From: Flavobacterium hydrocarbonoxydans
GTDB lineage: Bacteria > Bacteroidota > Bacteroidia > Flavobacteriales > Flavobacteriaceae
Reading direction: 5' to 3'
Length of the DNA stretch: 64,000 nucleotides
Assembly (NCBI RefSeq): GCF_009789235.1
Contig: NZ_WSTB01000005.1
Coordinates: 248,001 to 312,000, forward strand
In this document: in pieces, positions 43,316 to 53,036 of the stretch
Layout of the letters: each line of letters opens with the position of its first letter
How positions within the stretch are numbered: position 1 is the first letter of the stretch
The notes under the pieces: generated by a model
What the model was told of the DNA's origin: nothing
The model's database searches: none
The model's input: the letters and a program-made list of their open reading frames with translations, nothing else
Program-made: the position numbers and the translations under genes

Positions 43316-43813
43316 ATGAAAAATATAGATAAAAACAAAGATTTCGAAACCCGCTCATTAGACACAGTATGCATAAATGAAAGCCATTTAGAGCACAAAT
43401 GGTACCACAATATCAAATACTTAATAGTAGGTTTATTATTCGGAATAGTATTTATAAAAGCCGAAATAATCAGTTGGTACCGCATACAAGAAATGTTTCG
43501 TTTTCAATCTTTTCATATGTACGGTGTTATTGGTAGTGCTGTTATAGTTGGTGCAATTTCGGTATTTATGATTAAAAAACTTAATATAAAAACCATTTAT
43601 GGCGAAAAAATAGAGTTTCATGATAAGAAATTTAATAAAGGTCAGATCATTGGTGGACTTATTTTTGGTTTAGGCTGGGCTATTACAGGTGCGTGTCCTG
43701 GACCTATTTTCGCACAAATTGGAACTGGAGTGACTGTGATGATTATAACTTTATTCTTTGCGATTGTTGGCACATGGGTGTATGGTTATTTTAGAGATAA
43801 GCTACCTCATTAA
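43316..43813 (+). CDS. YeeE/YedE family sulfur transporter, half 2 (DUF6691)
   Basis: 165 aa, four or so membrane helices, with GLGWAITGACPGPIFAQIGT carrying the conserved Cys of the second half (GACPGP). In Bacteroidetes and Proteobacteria the two halves are often separate adjacent genes, as here (12-bp gap). Together they likely import thiosulfate or sulfane sulfur for the cytosolic rhodaneses. Confidence 0.9.
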   Translation: MKNIDKNKDFETRSLDTVCINESHLEHKWYHNIKYLIVGLLFGIVFIKAEIISWYRIQEMFRFQSFHMYGVIGSAVIVGAISVFMIKKLNIKTIYGEKIEFHDKKFNKGQIIGGLIFGLGWAITGACPGPIFAQIGTGVTVMIITLFFAIVGTWVYGYFRDKLPH

Positions 43814-43822
43814 TTAACGTTT

Positions 43823-44569
43823 ATGTATTGGTTTAAAAGATTGCTGGTAACAGCGATATGGATATCTATTGCTCAAACTTTACAGGCACAAGATCATTAC
43901 AACGCTTGGTTTCGAGGTACCTTGAGCATTCCAGTCGGCGAAAAATTTAAAATAGATAACGAGCTTCAGCACAGGAGACAAAACGGCTTTGAAAACGAGA
44001 ATATGTTAGGTGAAAACTTGATGTTTGCTTTCAGGAATTGGTTACATTATCAACACAGTCAAGATGTGAAATTTTCCTTATCTCCCTTAGCTTATTTTAA
44101 GAACTACAAGATTATTCAAAAACATTTAGACGAAACTACTATACCAAGCAGTGAAATTCGTTTTTCGGCGGCAGTTGAATTACAACACGAGATACTGAAA
44201 AAATTTTATATAGTAGATAGGTCAGCTGCCGAATATCGAATATTTGACAACAATCAAGCAGACATCATCCGGCTTCGAAACCGTTTTGGCTTTCGCTACG
44301 ACTTTACTGGAAGACTAAAGATTGGTGTTTTTGACGAATTGCTTTTTAATCTTTCTGGCACAACATACCATCATTTCTTTGATCACGATCGTTTAGGGCT
44401 GAATATCGAATACAAACTTGTACCAAATGTAAAATTTGACATTGGTTATATGCACATTACTCGCTTACCTTTGAATAGTACAACAAAACTGCATGAAAAT
44501 AATCTCTATCTCAATTTTACCTATCAACTAAAAAAGAAGAATAACAAAACATCAATTCCACCAATGTAA
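43823..44569 (+). CDS. DUF2490 outer-membrane beta-barrel protein
   Basis: 248 aa with a signal peptide (LLVTAIWISIAQTLQAQDHY) and alternating beta-strand pattern throughout (WFRGTLSIPVGEKFKIDNEL; RFGFRYDFTGRLKIGVFDEL), ending in a strand before a short basic tail. This fits DUF2490, a Bacteroidetes outer-membrane barrel of unknown role. It starts 9 bp after the YeeE half 2 gene, so it may provide an outer-membrane path for the same sulfur compound. Confidence 0.82.
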   Translation: MYWFKRLLVTAIWISIAQTLQAQDHYNAWFRGTLSIPVGEKFKIDNELQHRRQNGFENENMLGENLMFAFRNWLHYQHSQDVKFSLSPLAYFKNYKIIQKHLDETTIPSSEIRFSAAVELQHEILKKFYIVDRSAAEYRIFDNNQADIIRLRNRFGFRYDFTGRLKIGVFDELLFNLSGTTYHHFFDHDRLGLNIEYKLVPNVKFDIGYMHITRLPLNSTTKLHENNLYLNFTYQLKKKNNKTSIPPM

Positions 44570-44609
44570 CAAAAGTTACAGTGTAATGAAAACAGATAGC
44601 CTAACTTTG
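44565..44609 (+). promoter_or_regulatory. Perfect Crp/Fnr-type operator and -7 element before exported dioxygenase
   Basis: TGTAAC-AAAA-GTTACA (44565-44580) is a perfect palindrome. The consensus -7 box TAACTTTG (44602-44609) begins 29.5 bp after its centre. If the start site is about 5 nt after the box, the operator centres near -41. Confidence 0.7.
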
Positions 44610-44630
44610 CGAGTTAAGAATTTCTAAATA

Positions 44631-46115
44631 ATGTTGATTATGCTAATCAAAGGAAAGTTTACGACTATTATGGTTGTATTTATAATCTTGTTCTTTCACG
44701 GAAATAAATTACAAGCCCAAAGCTATTTTTTTGAGCGGGTATATGATGAAACACTTGCACAGGCAAGTTTTGTCATCGGTGATCTGAATACCAAAGAAGC
44801 TATTGTTATTGACCCCAAACGCGACATAGATACCTATTTGGAAATTGCCAAAATTAACAATCTCAAAATAATTAAAGCAACTGAAACGCACATCCATGCA
44901 GATTTTTTAAGTGGCTCCCGTGAATTGGCTGCTGCCACAGGTGCAGAGTTGTTACTATCTGATGAGGGAGGAACAGATTGGCAATATCAATTTCCACATA
45001 CGGGATTGAAGGAAGGCAGTATAATCTTCATTGGACAGGTAGAAATTAGCGTAATGCACACACCCGGACATACACCTGAAAGCATCACTTTTTTGGTAAG
45101 AGATACGAAAGTTCCTGTAACACCACAAAGAGCCATTACGGGAGATTTTATTTTCGTGGGCGATGTTGGTCGTCCTGACCTACTGGAAAAAGCAGCTGGG
45201 CAAGAAGGCTCACAGGAGCTTGGCGCAAAACAGCTTTATGCTTCCATACAGAAGTTTTCAAAATTGCCTGATGATTTGGAGATATGGGCTGGACACGGGG
45301 CTGGATCATTCTGCGGTAAGAGCCTAAGTACCATTCCTCATTCTACACTAAGGGAAGAAAAGCAGAACAGCAAAGCATTCCAATTTAAAAATGATGAAAA
45401 GGGGTTTGTGCACTACATCTTGAACGGGCAGCCAACACCACCAAAATATTTTGCTATGATGAAGCACTTGAATAAAGTAGATCGACCGTTGCTGATACAG
45501 GTTCCTATTCATCCAACACTTAACCCGACCTCTTTTCAAAAAGCAATAGATAACAAATTACTGATTATTGATACCCGCAATAAAAACGAGATTGCCAAAG
45601 CTCACATTCCGGGAAGCCTGCATATAGAAAACGGAAAATCATTTTCCACTTGGGTAGGTTCTTTGATAGATTATCAACATCAAATTGTATTGATAACTGA
45701 TGAAAACCACATGGAGGATCTGACACGTAAGATGATGCGTATCGGGATGGACAACATCTACGGGTTTGTGATCAGCTTAAATAAGATGAATGTGGCACTG
45801 GAAAAATCCGATCTCGTTAACATTGAGGAACTGAAAAAGCACTTGAACAAGAAAGATGTTCAAATCATAGATGTGCGAACCGAAAGCGAATACGACAACG
45901 GACATATCAAAGGTGTAGAAAATATTGTTCTTACTTCATTAGAAAAAAATATTCAAAAAATCAGTAAAGATAAGCCTGTCATTGTTCATTGCCAAAGCGG
46001 AGTGCGAGCTGCAATGGCATACTCTATATTGAGAAGAAACGGAATTAAAAACCTAAGTATTTATTTAGGTGGTATTAACGAGTGGACAGAACAAAAGAAT
46101 GAATTAACCAGGTAA
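44631..46115 (+). CDS. Exported persulfide dioxygenase-rhodanese fusion
   Basis: 494 aa. Same domain order as the cytosolic enzyme at 38830: MBL domain with ATETHIHADFLSGSRELAA, MHTPGHTPES and FVGDVGRPDLLEK, then two rhodanese domains, the last with VHCQSGVRAAMAYSILRR. It differs in having an N-terminal signal peptide (TIMVVFIILFFHGNKLQAQ), so it acts in the periplasm. It is under the perfect operator. The pair of paralogues suggests sulfane sulfur is handled on both sides of the inner membrane. Confidence 0.92.
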   Translation: MLIMLIKGKFTTIMVVFIILFFHGNKLQAQSYFFERVYDETLAQASFVIGDLNTKEAIVIDPKRDIDTYLEIAKINNLKIIKATETHIHADFLSGSRELAAATGAELLLSDEGGTDWQYQFPHTGLKEGSIIFIGQVEISVMHTPGHTPESITFLVRDTKVPVTPQRAITGDFIFVGDVGRPDLLEKAAGQEGSQELGAKQLYASIQKFSKLPDDLEIWAGHGAGSFCGKSLSTIPHSTLREEKQNSKAFQFKNDEKGFVHYILNGQPTPPKYFAMMKHLNKVDRPLLIQVPIHPTLNPTSFQKAIDNKLLIIDTRNKNEIAKAHIPGSLHIENGKSFSTWVGSLIDYQHQIVLITDENHMEDLTRKMMRIGMDNIYGFVISLNKMNVALEKSDLVNIEELKKHLNKKDVQIIDVRTESEYDNGHIKGVENIVLTSLEKNIQKISKDKPVIVHCQSGVRAAMAYSILRRNGIKNLSIYLGGINEWTEQKNELTR

Positions 46116-46223
46116 TTTAAACTATCTAAAGCGTCAAATTAAAATAGTAGTGGATGTTAAAAAATATTAAAACACAGGCTTTCGTTTGGATTGTTAGTTT
46201 AATTAAAGTATTTTAGCATATTG

Positions 46224-46643
46224 ATGGATAATAAAATATCACATAGTCTAAAAAGTTTTCAGCGATACCTTTTTGTATTCGCTGCATTTCTTGTGATGTT
46301 TCTTTCATCTTGCTCAGTTAAGGCTAGTATTAAAACACTTGCTGGTTTCCCTCCAAAAACTGAACAAGGTATACCTAAAGGCAACCATAATTTATCTGTA
46401 AATACATTTGAAAAATGTTCACAGATTGATTTTGTCGATAGCCAAATTGATCATAAATCATCGTATAGTCCTCACGATTTATTACCAGTAATTCTTCTTG
46501 CAGTTACTACTATTTTCTTTTTTGGTATCCGCCAAGAAAGAAAAGAAACTAAACACCCACTTTATGGTGGTAGTGGAAAAATTCGTAATTCTATCTCTAT
46601 CTTTTTAGAATACCGAAAACTTCTCATTCATTTCTCCCTTTAG
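46224..46643 (+). CDS. Hypothetical small membrane protein before the efflux operon
   Basis: 139 aa from the ATG at 46224. A signal or first helix (YLFVFAAFLVMFLSSC) has a possible lipobox cysteine, and a second helix lies at ~90-106 (LLPVILLAVTTIFFFGIRQE). The C-terminal 30 residues are polar then basic. Not recognised as a family. Similar small proteins sometimes precede RND efflux genes in Bacteroidetes. Confidence 0.6.
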   Translation: MDNKISHSLKSFQRYLFVFAAFLVMFLSSCSVKASIKTLAGFPPKTEQGIPKGNHNLSVNTFEKCSQIDFVDSQIDHKSSYSPHDLLPVILLAVTTIFFFGIRQERKETKHPLYGGSGKIRNSISIFLEYRKLLIHFSL

Positions 46644-46718
46644 TTTCTTTTCCTAATTTGAACGCAATGTCTCATTTAGGATGTATTTCTATTTTTTCCC
46701 TTTTTAAAAAATAAACTG

Positions 46719-46736
46719 AAGTCGTCATGACGGCTT
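46719..46736. terminator. Short hairpin upstream of the TolC gene
   Basis: AAGTCGT-CATG-ACGGCTT, a 7-bp stem followed by TTAAAAT. It could end the 46224-46643 transcript weakly or sit in the efflux leader. Confidence 0.4.
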
Positions 46737-46754
46737 TTAAAATCGTACATCAAT

Positions 46755-48137
46755 ATGATAAAACATATTATGGCGGTCACTTTGTTGTGGCTAGCCGTTG
46801 TTGTTGCTTTTCCGCTATATGCGCAGCAACACAAGGAACACACCTTAGGCAGTTTGTGGCCTAAAGTTGAAGAAAATTATCCGGGTATTAGTGCAAAAAC
46901 ATCGGAGATTGATGCCGCAAAATTCAACCAACGGGCAGTTAAGGGCAATATGCTTCCCCAAATTAACGCACAGGCACAAAATACTTATGGAACTTACGAA
47001 GGTAGTGCAGGTGGTTTTTTCCCACAGCCTGGTTTTTTTAACGTAAATGGCCCAGTACCATTAGATGGTAGTTCTACCGCAGCCAATACCTTTGGCTCCG
47101 CTATTGTGAATTTTGAAATGTTCTCTTTCGGAAAGCTCCGTAAGCAGAACGAGGCTGCGGGTGCTTTATATAACAAATCGGTCAGCGATAAAGATGCTTA
47201 CCTGCTCAACCTAAAAAAGACATTATCTGAAAGGTACATCATTCTTCTTTACAATAATGCTAAGCTGCAATGGACCCAAAAGAATGCCGAACGTCTTGAC
47301 GACATCCGGAAAATAACTTCGGGATTGTCAGCATCAGGCCTAAGACCTGCGGCAGACAGCTTGCTTGCTTCATCATCGTATGTGCAGGCAATGGGCGAGC
47401 ATGACAAATGGTATGGCTTTAAAAATGCTTCTTATATTAAACTATTGGAGTTGTATGCCAATGATACCATAGATTTCACAGCATCAATCGACCGTTTCGG
47501 TAATCCCACAGAAAATGGTTTAAATAAATTAAATACCATTAATCCTTCGCACCCCATATTAGATGCGCTAGACAAGCAGTCGGAGTATTATACTTTAAGT
47601 GGTGAGGCACAAAAAAGAGCTTCTCTGCCTTCGATCAACTTGCTGGGTGGTTATGCTTATCGGGGCACTGGCATCAGCCCTAACGGAAACGTATCGGGAG
47701 CATGGAAAGACGGGTTCAGCAATACCACCAATAATTTTTTGGCAGGTGTCGGCATTACCTGGAATTTGACTAATCTGCATACTAACCGGATGAAAGGCGA
47801 ACAACTGTTTAAAGAAGCCGAAAGTACGAAGCTACTTCAATCACAGTACCAGCTGGCAATGCAAGCAGATTTATCTGCTTCGCAGGCAAAAATTGTTCAG
47901 CAATACCAACAGCTTCAGAAAACGAAGCTGGCCGTACAGCAGTCGCAAGATGCGTACAATATGTACCTCGCAAGGTACAAAAGCGGTTTAATTACGCTAA
48001 GCGAACTTTTACAGATACGCATTTTGCTTGAACAGGCAGAGAATGTACATATCGAGGCTTCCCGTGAATATTGGGGATTGCTAGCTTATGAAGCGGAGCT
48101 AACTGCAGATTTCGACTTTTTATTCAACAACCTTTAA
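46755..48137 (+). CDS. TolC family outer-membrane efflux protein
   Basis: 460 aa with a signal peptide ending near PLYAQQ. Two long coiled-coil regions (AAKFNQRAVKGNMLPQINAQ; LASQAK-type AMQADLSASQAKIVQQYQQL) and beta-barrel turns such as GGYAYRGTGISPNGNVSG match the OEP repeat of TolC proteins. It forms the outer-membrane channel of the efflux pump encoded by the next two genes. It has the classic gene order TolC, RND, adaptor seen in Bacteroidetes. Confidence 0.92.
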   Translation: MIKHIMAVTLLWLAVVVAFPLYAQQHKEHTLGSLWPKVEENYPGISAKTSEIDAAKFNQRAVKGNMLPQINAQAQNTYGTYEGSAGGFFPQPGFFNVNGPVPLDGSSTAANTFGSAIVNFEMFSFGKLRKQNEAAGALYNKSVSDKDAYLLNLKKTLSERYIILLYNNAKLQWTQKNAERLDDIRKITSGLSASGLRPAADSLLASSSYVQAMGEHDKWYGFKNASYIKLLELYANDTIDFTASIDRFGNPTENGLNKLNTINPSHPILDALDKQSEYYTLSGEAQKRASLPSINLLGGYAYRGTGISPNGNVSGAWKDGFSNTTNNFLAGVGITWNLTNLHTNRMKGEQLFKEAESTKLLQSQYQLAMQADLSASQAKIVQQYQQLQKTKLAVQQSQDAYNMYLARYKSGLITLSELLQIRILLEQAENVHIEASREYWGLLAYEAELTADFDFLFNNL

Positions 48138-48147
48138 ATAATCGTAT

Positions 48148-51100
48148 ATGAACATTATAAGATTTGCGTTAAGAAAACCAATTGCGATTATGGTTGTCGT
48201 ACTAGCAATAGCTTTCTTTTCCTATAATACCGTAAAAAAAATAAACGTAGACATTTTTCCCGAAGTGGAATTGCCTGCGATGTATGTTGCTATGCCTTAC
48301 GGTGGACTGTCCCCAGCTTATATGGACGGGTTTATGGCTAACGAGTTCCAAAAGGTACTTCTTTTTGTGAGTGGAGTAAAAAACATTGATTTTAAAAGCG
48401 TACAGGGGCTAACCCTGATGAAGCTGACCTTTTATCCCGGAACGGATATGGCACAAGCTGCTGGAGAGGTATCAACATCGGTCTCAAGGGCAATGGGTTT
48501 CCTACCGCCCGGAGCAGTTCCACCTATGGTAGTAAGATTTGACGGTAGTTCGCTTCCAGTAGGTAACCTTGTTTTTGAAAGCGACCAGCGTTCCGTAAAT
48601 GAAATACAGACATTGGCATTGACCAAAATCAGACCAATGTTCGTACAAATCCCAGGCATTACTTCTCCCGCTCCTTTTGGCGGAAATGTACGTTCCATTG
48701 TGATCAATATCGATCCTGACGCAATGCAAGCCAATGGATTAAGCCCCGAAGATATTACCGTTGCCATCACTAAAAATAGTCTTCCATCTCCTGCTGGAAG
48801 TATTCGCATAGGAGATGAAAACTTGATGGCTCCTATAAACTCTATCGCTAAAGGACCTGCAGAACTATTGAAGACCCCTGTAAAAACAAGCGACAACCGT
48901 ACTATATATGTTGGCGATGTAGCCCGTGTGGAGGACGGAGCAGATCAAACAGTAGGCTACGCTTTGATAAACGGAAAACGTTCTGTTTACCTGCCTATTA
49001 TCAAAAAAGCAGATGCCTCCACATTGGATGCCGTGGAGAACCTAAAAGCTGCCATTCCGATGCTGAAAGACCAATTACCTGAAGATGTAAAAGTCAGTTA
49101 TGAATTTGACCAATCAAATTATATCGAACGTTCCCTTTCCAACCTTATACACGAAGGTATTTTAGGAGCTGTTTTCACGGGATTGGTCATACTATTGTTC
49201 TTGGGAGACACACGTGGAGCTATCATTGTGGTATTGACTATTCCAATTGCCATTCTTACAGCAGTTACTGTTTTATATCTCTTAGGGCAAACCATAAATA
49301 TCATGACATTGAGTGGTCTTGCTCTTTCCATCGGTATTCTCGTTGATGAAGCCACAGTAACCATAGAGAATATCCACCAACATATGGAAATGGGTAAACC
49401 CAAGCAACGGGCAATTATAGATGCTTTAATCGAAATTTCTATACCGAAATTATTGATCTTACTATGTATTCTTGCTGTATTGACCCCTGCTTTCATTATG
49501 ACAGGCATTCCTAGAGATATGTTTATGCCTCTGTCGATGGCGGTTGCCTTTGCAATGATTGCATCCTTTTTGGCTTCACAGACCTTTGTACCGATACTGG
49601 CCAACTGGATGATGAAGAACAAGCACAACACAGCAGCCAATACTCCAAGAAAGCGAGCTTTTTTTGAAAAATTCCGGGTAAACTATTCTTACAGGATGCG
49701 TAAATGGTCAACCAAGGCTATCCCACTTTTTGTTGTGTATGTGCTGGTAGCGAGTGTAATTGCTGGCGTTTTATTAACAGTTGTTGGCACTGATGTAATG
49801 CCAGTTTCCAATAATGGAGATTTTCAGATACGCATACAGGCTCCACAGGGAAGCAGAATAGAAAAAACAGAACAGATTGTTAAAGATATTACAGGAGATA
49901 TCAAAGCAGAACTGCCTGACAACGGTTTAAATATTACCTCTGCATTTGTAGGTATGCACCCCGCAGGGTCTCCGATAAATCCGATATTCCTTTTCAGTAA
50001 TTCTTCTCACGAAGCTATACTGCAAATATCTGTCAATAAAGAAGTGTATGATGGATCAATGGAAGAATTCAAAGAGAAAGTCCGTAAAAAGATTATAGAG
50101 AAGTACCCCGAAGTCGCTTTTAATTTCGAACCAATGGAACTGACCGAAAAGATTATGGGTCAAGGAGCGATGACGCCTATTGAAGTTAAAGTTGGAGCCA
50201 ATCAGATAAAAGGTGCTTTTGCCCATGCATCAAAAATTGAAGCCAATTTAAAAAAAGTTCCATATCTGAGGGATGTGCGTATTGCCGAACCTATTGCCTA
50301 TCCAACAATGGAAATTGACGTAAACCGTGACCTTGCTGGACAATTTGGACTGACGATGCAGGATATTACACGTAGCCTTGTTACGGCTACATCATCTACA
50401 CGCTTTACGGATAAGAACCTATGGATTGATCCTAAATCAGGACTGGTTTTTCAAACACAAGTACAAATTCCAGAGGGCATTATGTCGGAAGAAAGACTTC
50501 GGTCACTTCCCTTGAAAGCTGGAAGTCTTCGCCCGGTACTTGAAGATGTAGCAACCATACGAAGGGTTACTTCTCCTGCACAAGTAAACAGAAAGGGGCC
50601 TAACCGTTACGTTACCATTGTGGCTAACCTTTACGGAAAAGATTTAGGTACAGCTTCACGAGCAGTTAAACAAGCTATCAAAAATGCTGGAGAGCCACCT
50701 CGTGGAACTATTGTTTGGACAGAAGGTACACTACAGCTTTTAGATGATACTTTGGGTAGTCTTTTGGCAGGTTTAGGTGTGGCAATTATAGCTATATTCC
50801 TTATGTTGTCGGCTTTTTATCAATCGTTCAAAGTACCGCTTATTATTCTATCGGTATTACCTGCCGTGATTGCCGGTAGTCTTATCATTCTATTCCTCAC
50901 AGGTAGTACGCTTAACCTGCAATCCTATATGGGTATTATTATGTCGCTTGGTGTATCGGTTTCTAATGCAGTATTATTGGTTAATCAAGCCGAACATTAT
51001 CGAAAAAAACTGGCACTTAAGCCTGCTAATGCAGCAAGGCTCGCTGCTTCGTCGAGGTTAAGACCAGTGTTGATGACAGCAGCGGCGATGCTTGCCGGAA

Positions 51101-51324
51101 TGTTACCAATGGCAATGGGCTTAGGCGATGGAGCCGAACAAGTAGCACCCTTGGGAAGAGCTGTTATCGGGGGGCTGATTGCTTCCACTGTAACCATCTT
51201 GTTATTAGTTCCGCATTTCTTTTCTTCCCTAATGTCGAGGACTTCAATAATCAGTCCTTCGTTAGACCCTGATGATGAAGATAGTAGGTATTATGCAGAA
51301 CAGTCCGATAAACAAACGATATAA
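48148..51324 (+). CDS. RND efflux pump permease (AcrB/CusA superfamily)
   Basis: 1058 aa, the standard RND length. N-terminal helix (KPIAIMVVVLAIAFFSYNTV), large periplasmic loops, and the proton-relay helices around TLSGLALSIGILVDEATVTI. The helix IVDEATV has D-E rather than the D-D pair of AcrB, like several Bacteroidetes HAE pumps. It exports small molecules across both membranes with TolC and the adaptor. Substrate is unknown; the surrounding thiol and redox genes suggest reactive sulfur or metal-thiol compounds as candidates. Confidence 0.93.
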   Translation: MNIIRFALRKPIAIMVVVLAIAFFSYNTVKKINVDIFPEVELPAMYVAMPYGGLSPAYMDGFMANEFQKVLLFVSGVKNIDFKSVQGLTLMKLTFYPGTDMAQAAGEVSTSVSRAMGFLPPGAVPPMVVRFDGSSLPVGNLVFESDQRSVNEIQTLALTKIRPMFVQIPGITSPAPFGGNVRSIVINIDPDAMQANGLSPEDITVAITKNSLPSPAGSIRIGDENLMAPINSIAKGPAELLKTPVKTSDNRTIYVGDVARVEDGADQTVGYALINGKRSVYLPIIKKADASTLDAVENLKAAIPMLKDQLPEDVKVSYEFDQSNYIERSLSNLIHEGILGAVFTGLVILLFLGDTRGAIIVVLTIPIAILTAVTVLYLLGQTINIMTLSGLALSIGILVDEATVTIENIHQHMEMGKPKQRAIIDALIEISIPKLLILLCILAVLTPAFIMTGIPRDMFMPLSMAVAFAMIASFLASQTFVPILANWMMKNKHNTAANTPRKRAFFEKFRVNYSYRMRKWSTKAIPLFVVYVLVASVIAGVLLTVVGTDVMPVSNNGDFQIRIQAPQGSRIEKTEQIVKDITGDIKAELPDNGLNITSAFVGMHPAGSPINPIFLFSNSSHEAILQISVNKEVYDGSMEEFKEKVRKKIIEKYPEVAFNFEPMELTEKIMGQGAMTPIEVKVGANQIKGAFAHASKIEANLKKVPYLRDVRIAEPIAYPTMEIDVNRDLAGQFGLTMQDITRSLVTATSSTRFTDKNLWIDPKSGLVFQTQVQIPEGIMSEERLRSLPLKAGSLRPVLEDVATIRRVTSPAQVNRKGPNRYVTIVANLYGKDLGTASRAVKQAIKNAGEPPRGTIVWTEGTLQLLDDTLGSLLAGLGVAIIAIFLMLSAFYQSFKVPLIILSVLPAVIAGSLIILFLTGSTLNLQSYMGIIMSLGVSVSNAVLLVNQAEHYRKKLALKPANAARLAASSRLRPVLMTAAAMLAGMLPMAMGLGDGAEQVAPLGRAVIGGLIASTVTILLLVPHFFSSLMSRTSIISPSLDPDDEDSRYYAEQSDKQTI

Positions 51325-51344
51325 TAAACTTAAAAACAAAAACA

Positions 51345-52454
51345 ATGTATCACAGCATTTCAATCAATAAAAAATCAACAACCATACTGGCATTTACCAT
51401 ATCAATGGTATTGTTGCTATCCGCTTGTTCACAAAAAGAGCAGGAAAAAGGACAAACGCAAAATAAGCAGGCAAAACCTGTAAACTATAAAACGGCTCCT
51501 CTACAGGTCATCAATCCCGAGTACGAAATAGCCGTTCCAGCAGAACTCAAACCTTTCGAGCAGGTAGCGGTCTATGCAAAGGTTACAGGATTTGTAAAAC
51601 AAATGTATGTTGACCGAGGCGATCGAGTTCGCAAAGGTCAGCTTTTAGCCGTACTCGAAGCTCCTGAAATGCAACAACAGTATCTTTCTGATAAATCTAC
51701 AGAGCAAAAGGTTTATAGTGATTACCTGTATGCAAAACAGGCTTATGACAGATTGGTAACGGCTTCCAAAACAACGGGAGCGGTTGCGGATATCGAACTT
51801 GACAGAGCTAAAAGTGCGATGGAAAGTGCCAAGTCTGCTTTTGATGCTTCTAAAGCGGGAACGGCACATTCTTCACAGTTACAAAAGTACCTTCGCCTTA
51901 CAGCACCGTTTGATGGCATAATAACCCAAAGGAATGTTTCTGTTGGGGCATTAGCCGGAACAGGAGGTAATACACCTTTGTTTATGATGGCACAGAGTAA
52001 TAAACTCCGCCTTACCTTATCCCTACCGGAAAAACACGCATCATCTGTTTATGACGGTATGTCTGCTTCTTTTACCGTAAGCTCGCAGCCAGGTAAGACG
52101 TTTGATGCCAAACTATCTCGAACATCTGGATTGCTCGACCAACATGATCGCTCGCTAACACTTGAGTTTGACGTAAATAATACATCGGGCGAATTGCAGG
52201 GAGGTGATTATGCGCAGGTCAAGTTGAAATTAAAACGTAAAAACGTGTCTAACTGGGTACAAAGCAAGAGTGTTCTAAACACCCAATCTGGAACGTATGT
52301 ACTAACATTGAATAACAACGAAGTAAAACGGATTGCTGTAAAGGAAGGTATCCGTTTAGATACAATTACAGAGGTTTTTGGTAATCTTTCTCTGGCCGAC
52401 AAAATCATTATCAAACCATCTGAAGAAATCAAAGAAGGGAAAATAAAAAAATAG
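51345..52454 (+). CDS. RND efflux periplasmic adaptor
   Basis: 369 aa lipoprotein: signal peptide with MVLLLSAC anchors Cys 27. HlyD-type domains follow: a biotinyl-lipoyl motif (VYAKVTGFVKQMYVDRGDRV RKGQLLA), a coiled-coil hairpin (~105-160) and beta-barrel domain (SVGALAGTGGNTPLFMMAQS). It bridges the permease and TolC. Same transcript, 20 bp after the permease. Confidence 0.92.
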   Translation: MYHSISINKKSTTILAFTISMVLLLSACSQKEQEKGQTQNKQAKPVNYKTAPLQVINPEYEIAVPAELKPFEQVAVYAKVTGFVKQMYVDRGDRVRKGQLLAVLEAPEMQQQYLSDKSTEQKVYSDYLYAKQAYDRLVTASKTTGAVADIELDRAKSAMESAKSAFDASKAGTAHSSQLQKYLRLTAPFDGIITQRNVSVGALAGTGGNTPLFMMAQSNKLRLTLSLPEKHASSVYDGMSASFTVSSQPGKTFDAKLSRTSGLLDQHDRSLTLEFDVNNTSGELQGGDYAQVKLKLKRKNVSNWVQSKSVLNTQSGTYVLTLNNNEVKRIAVKEGIRLDTITEVFGNLSLADKIIIKPSEEIKEGKIKK

Positions 52455-52458
52455 TATT

Positions 52459-53025
52459 ATGAAAATGAATATCAAAAAAATAGCCATACTTCCATTAATA
52501 GCAATTACGGGATGGGCATACGCATCAATAAATCGAAATGGCATTAATGCAACTGTGAGCGCAAATCAACAAATAAATATCGAACAGAAATTAGTAACCA
52601 ATTCTCAAGAAACGCCAGATTTAAAGTTTAAGGACGAAAACGGTAAAACCATTTCGTTAAAATCCTTAAAAGGAAAGGTCGTTTTCATTAATCTTTGGGC
52701 TACTTGGTGTCCGCCTTGCATTCACGAAATGCCATCGATTAATGAACTGCGTAAGATTTTTAAGGACAATAAAGATGTCGTATTTCTAATGGTAGATGTG
52801 GACGGAAAAATAGAAAAATCAAAAGAGTGGATGAAAAGCAAAAAATTTGATTTGCCAGTTTATGTTCCCGATGGCGAAATACCCCGTGAGTTATTTTCAG
52901 GCTCTATCCCTACTACTATTATCGTAGATAAGCAAAACAATATCATCGCAAGGCATGTTGGCGGAGCTGACTATTCGTCAAAGGAAGTGGTTGACCTAGT
53001 GACTAAACTATTAAAAGAAAAATAA
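52459..53025 (+). CDS. TlpA-family thioredoxin, copy 1
   Basis: 188 aa exported (IAILPLIAITGWAYASI). Thioredoxin fold with active site FINLWATWCPPCIHEMPSI (WCPPC). TlpA/ResA-type proteins reduce disulfides in the periplasm, fed by DsbD. It follows the adaptor by 4 bp. Closely resembles copy 2 (55198-55776), with shared WATWCPPCI and VFLMVDVD segments, so it arose by local duplication. Confidence 0.92.
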   Translation: MKMNIKKIAILPLIAITGWAYASINRNGINATVSANQQINIEQKLVTNSQETPDLKFKDENGKTISLKSLKGKVVFINLWATWCPPCIHEMPSINELRKIFKDNKDVVFLMVDVDGKIEKSKEWMKSKKFDLPVYVPDGEIPRELFSGSIPTTIIVDKQNNIIARHVGGADYSSKEVVDLVTKLLKEK

Positions 53026-53036
53026 TTAGTAAAACA

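Noticed and set aside
51345..52454. Copper/silver (Cus) specificity of the efflux pump
   Set aside because: Gene order resembles Cus pumps but no Met-rich metal sites or CusF-like protein are visible; substrate left open.
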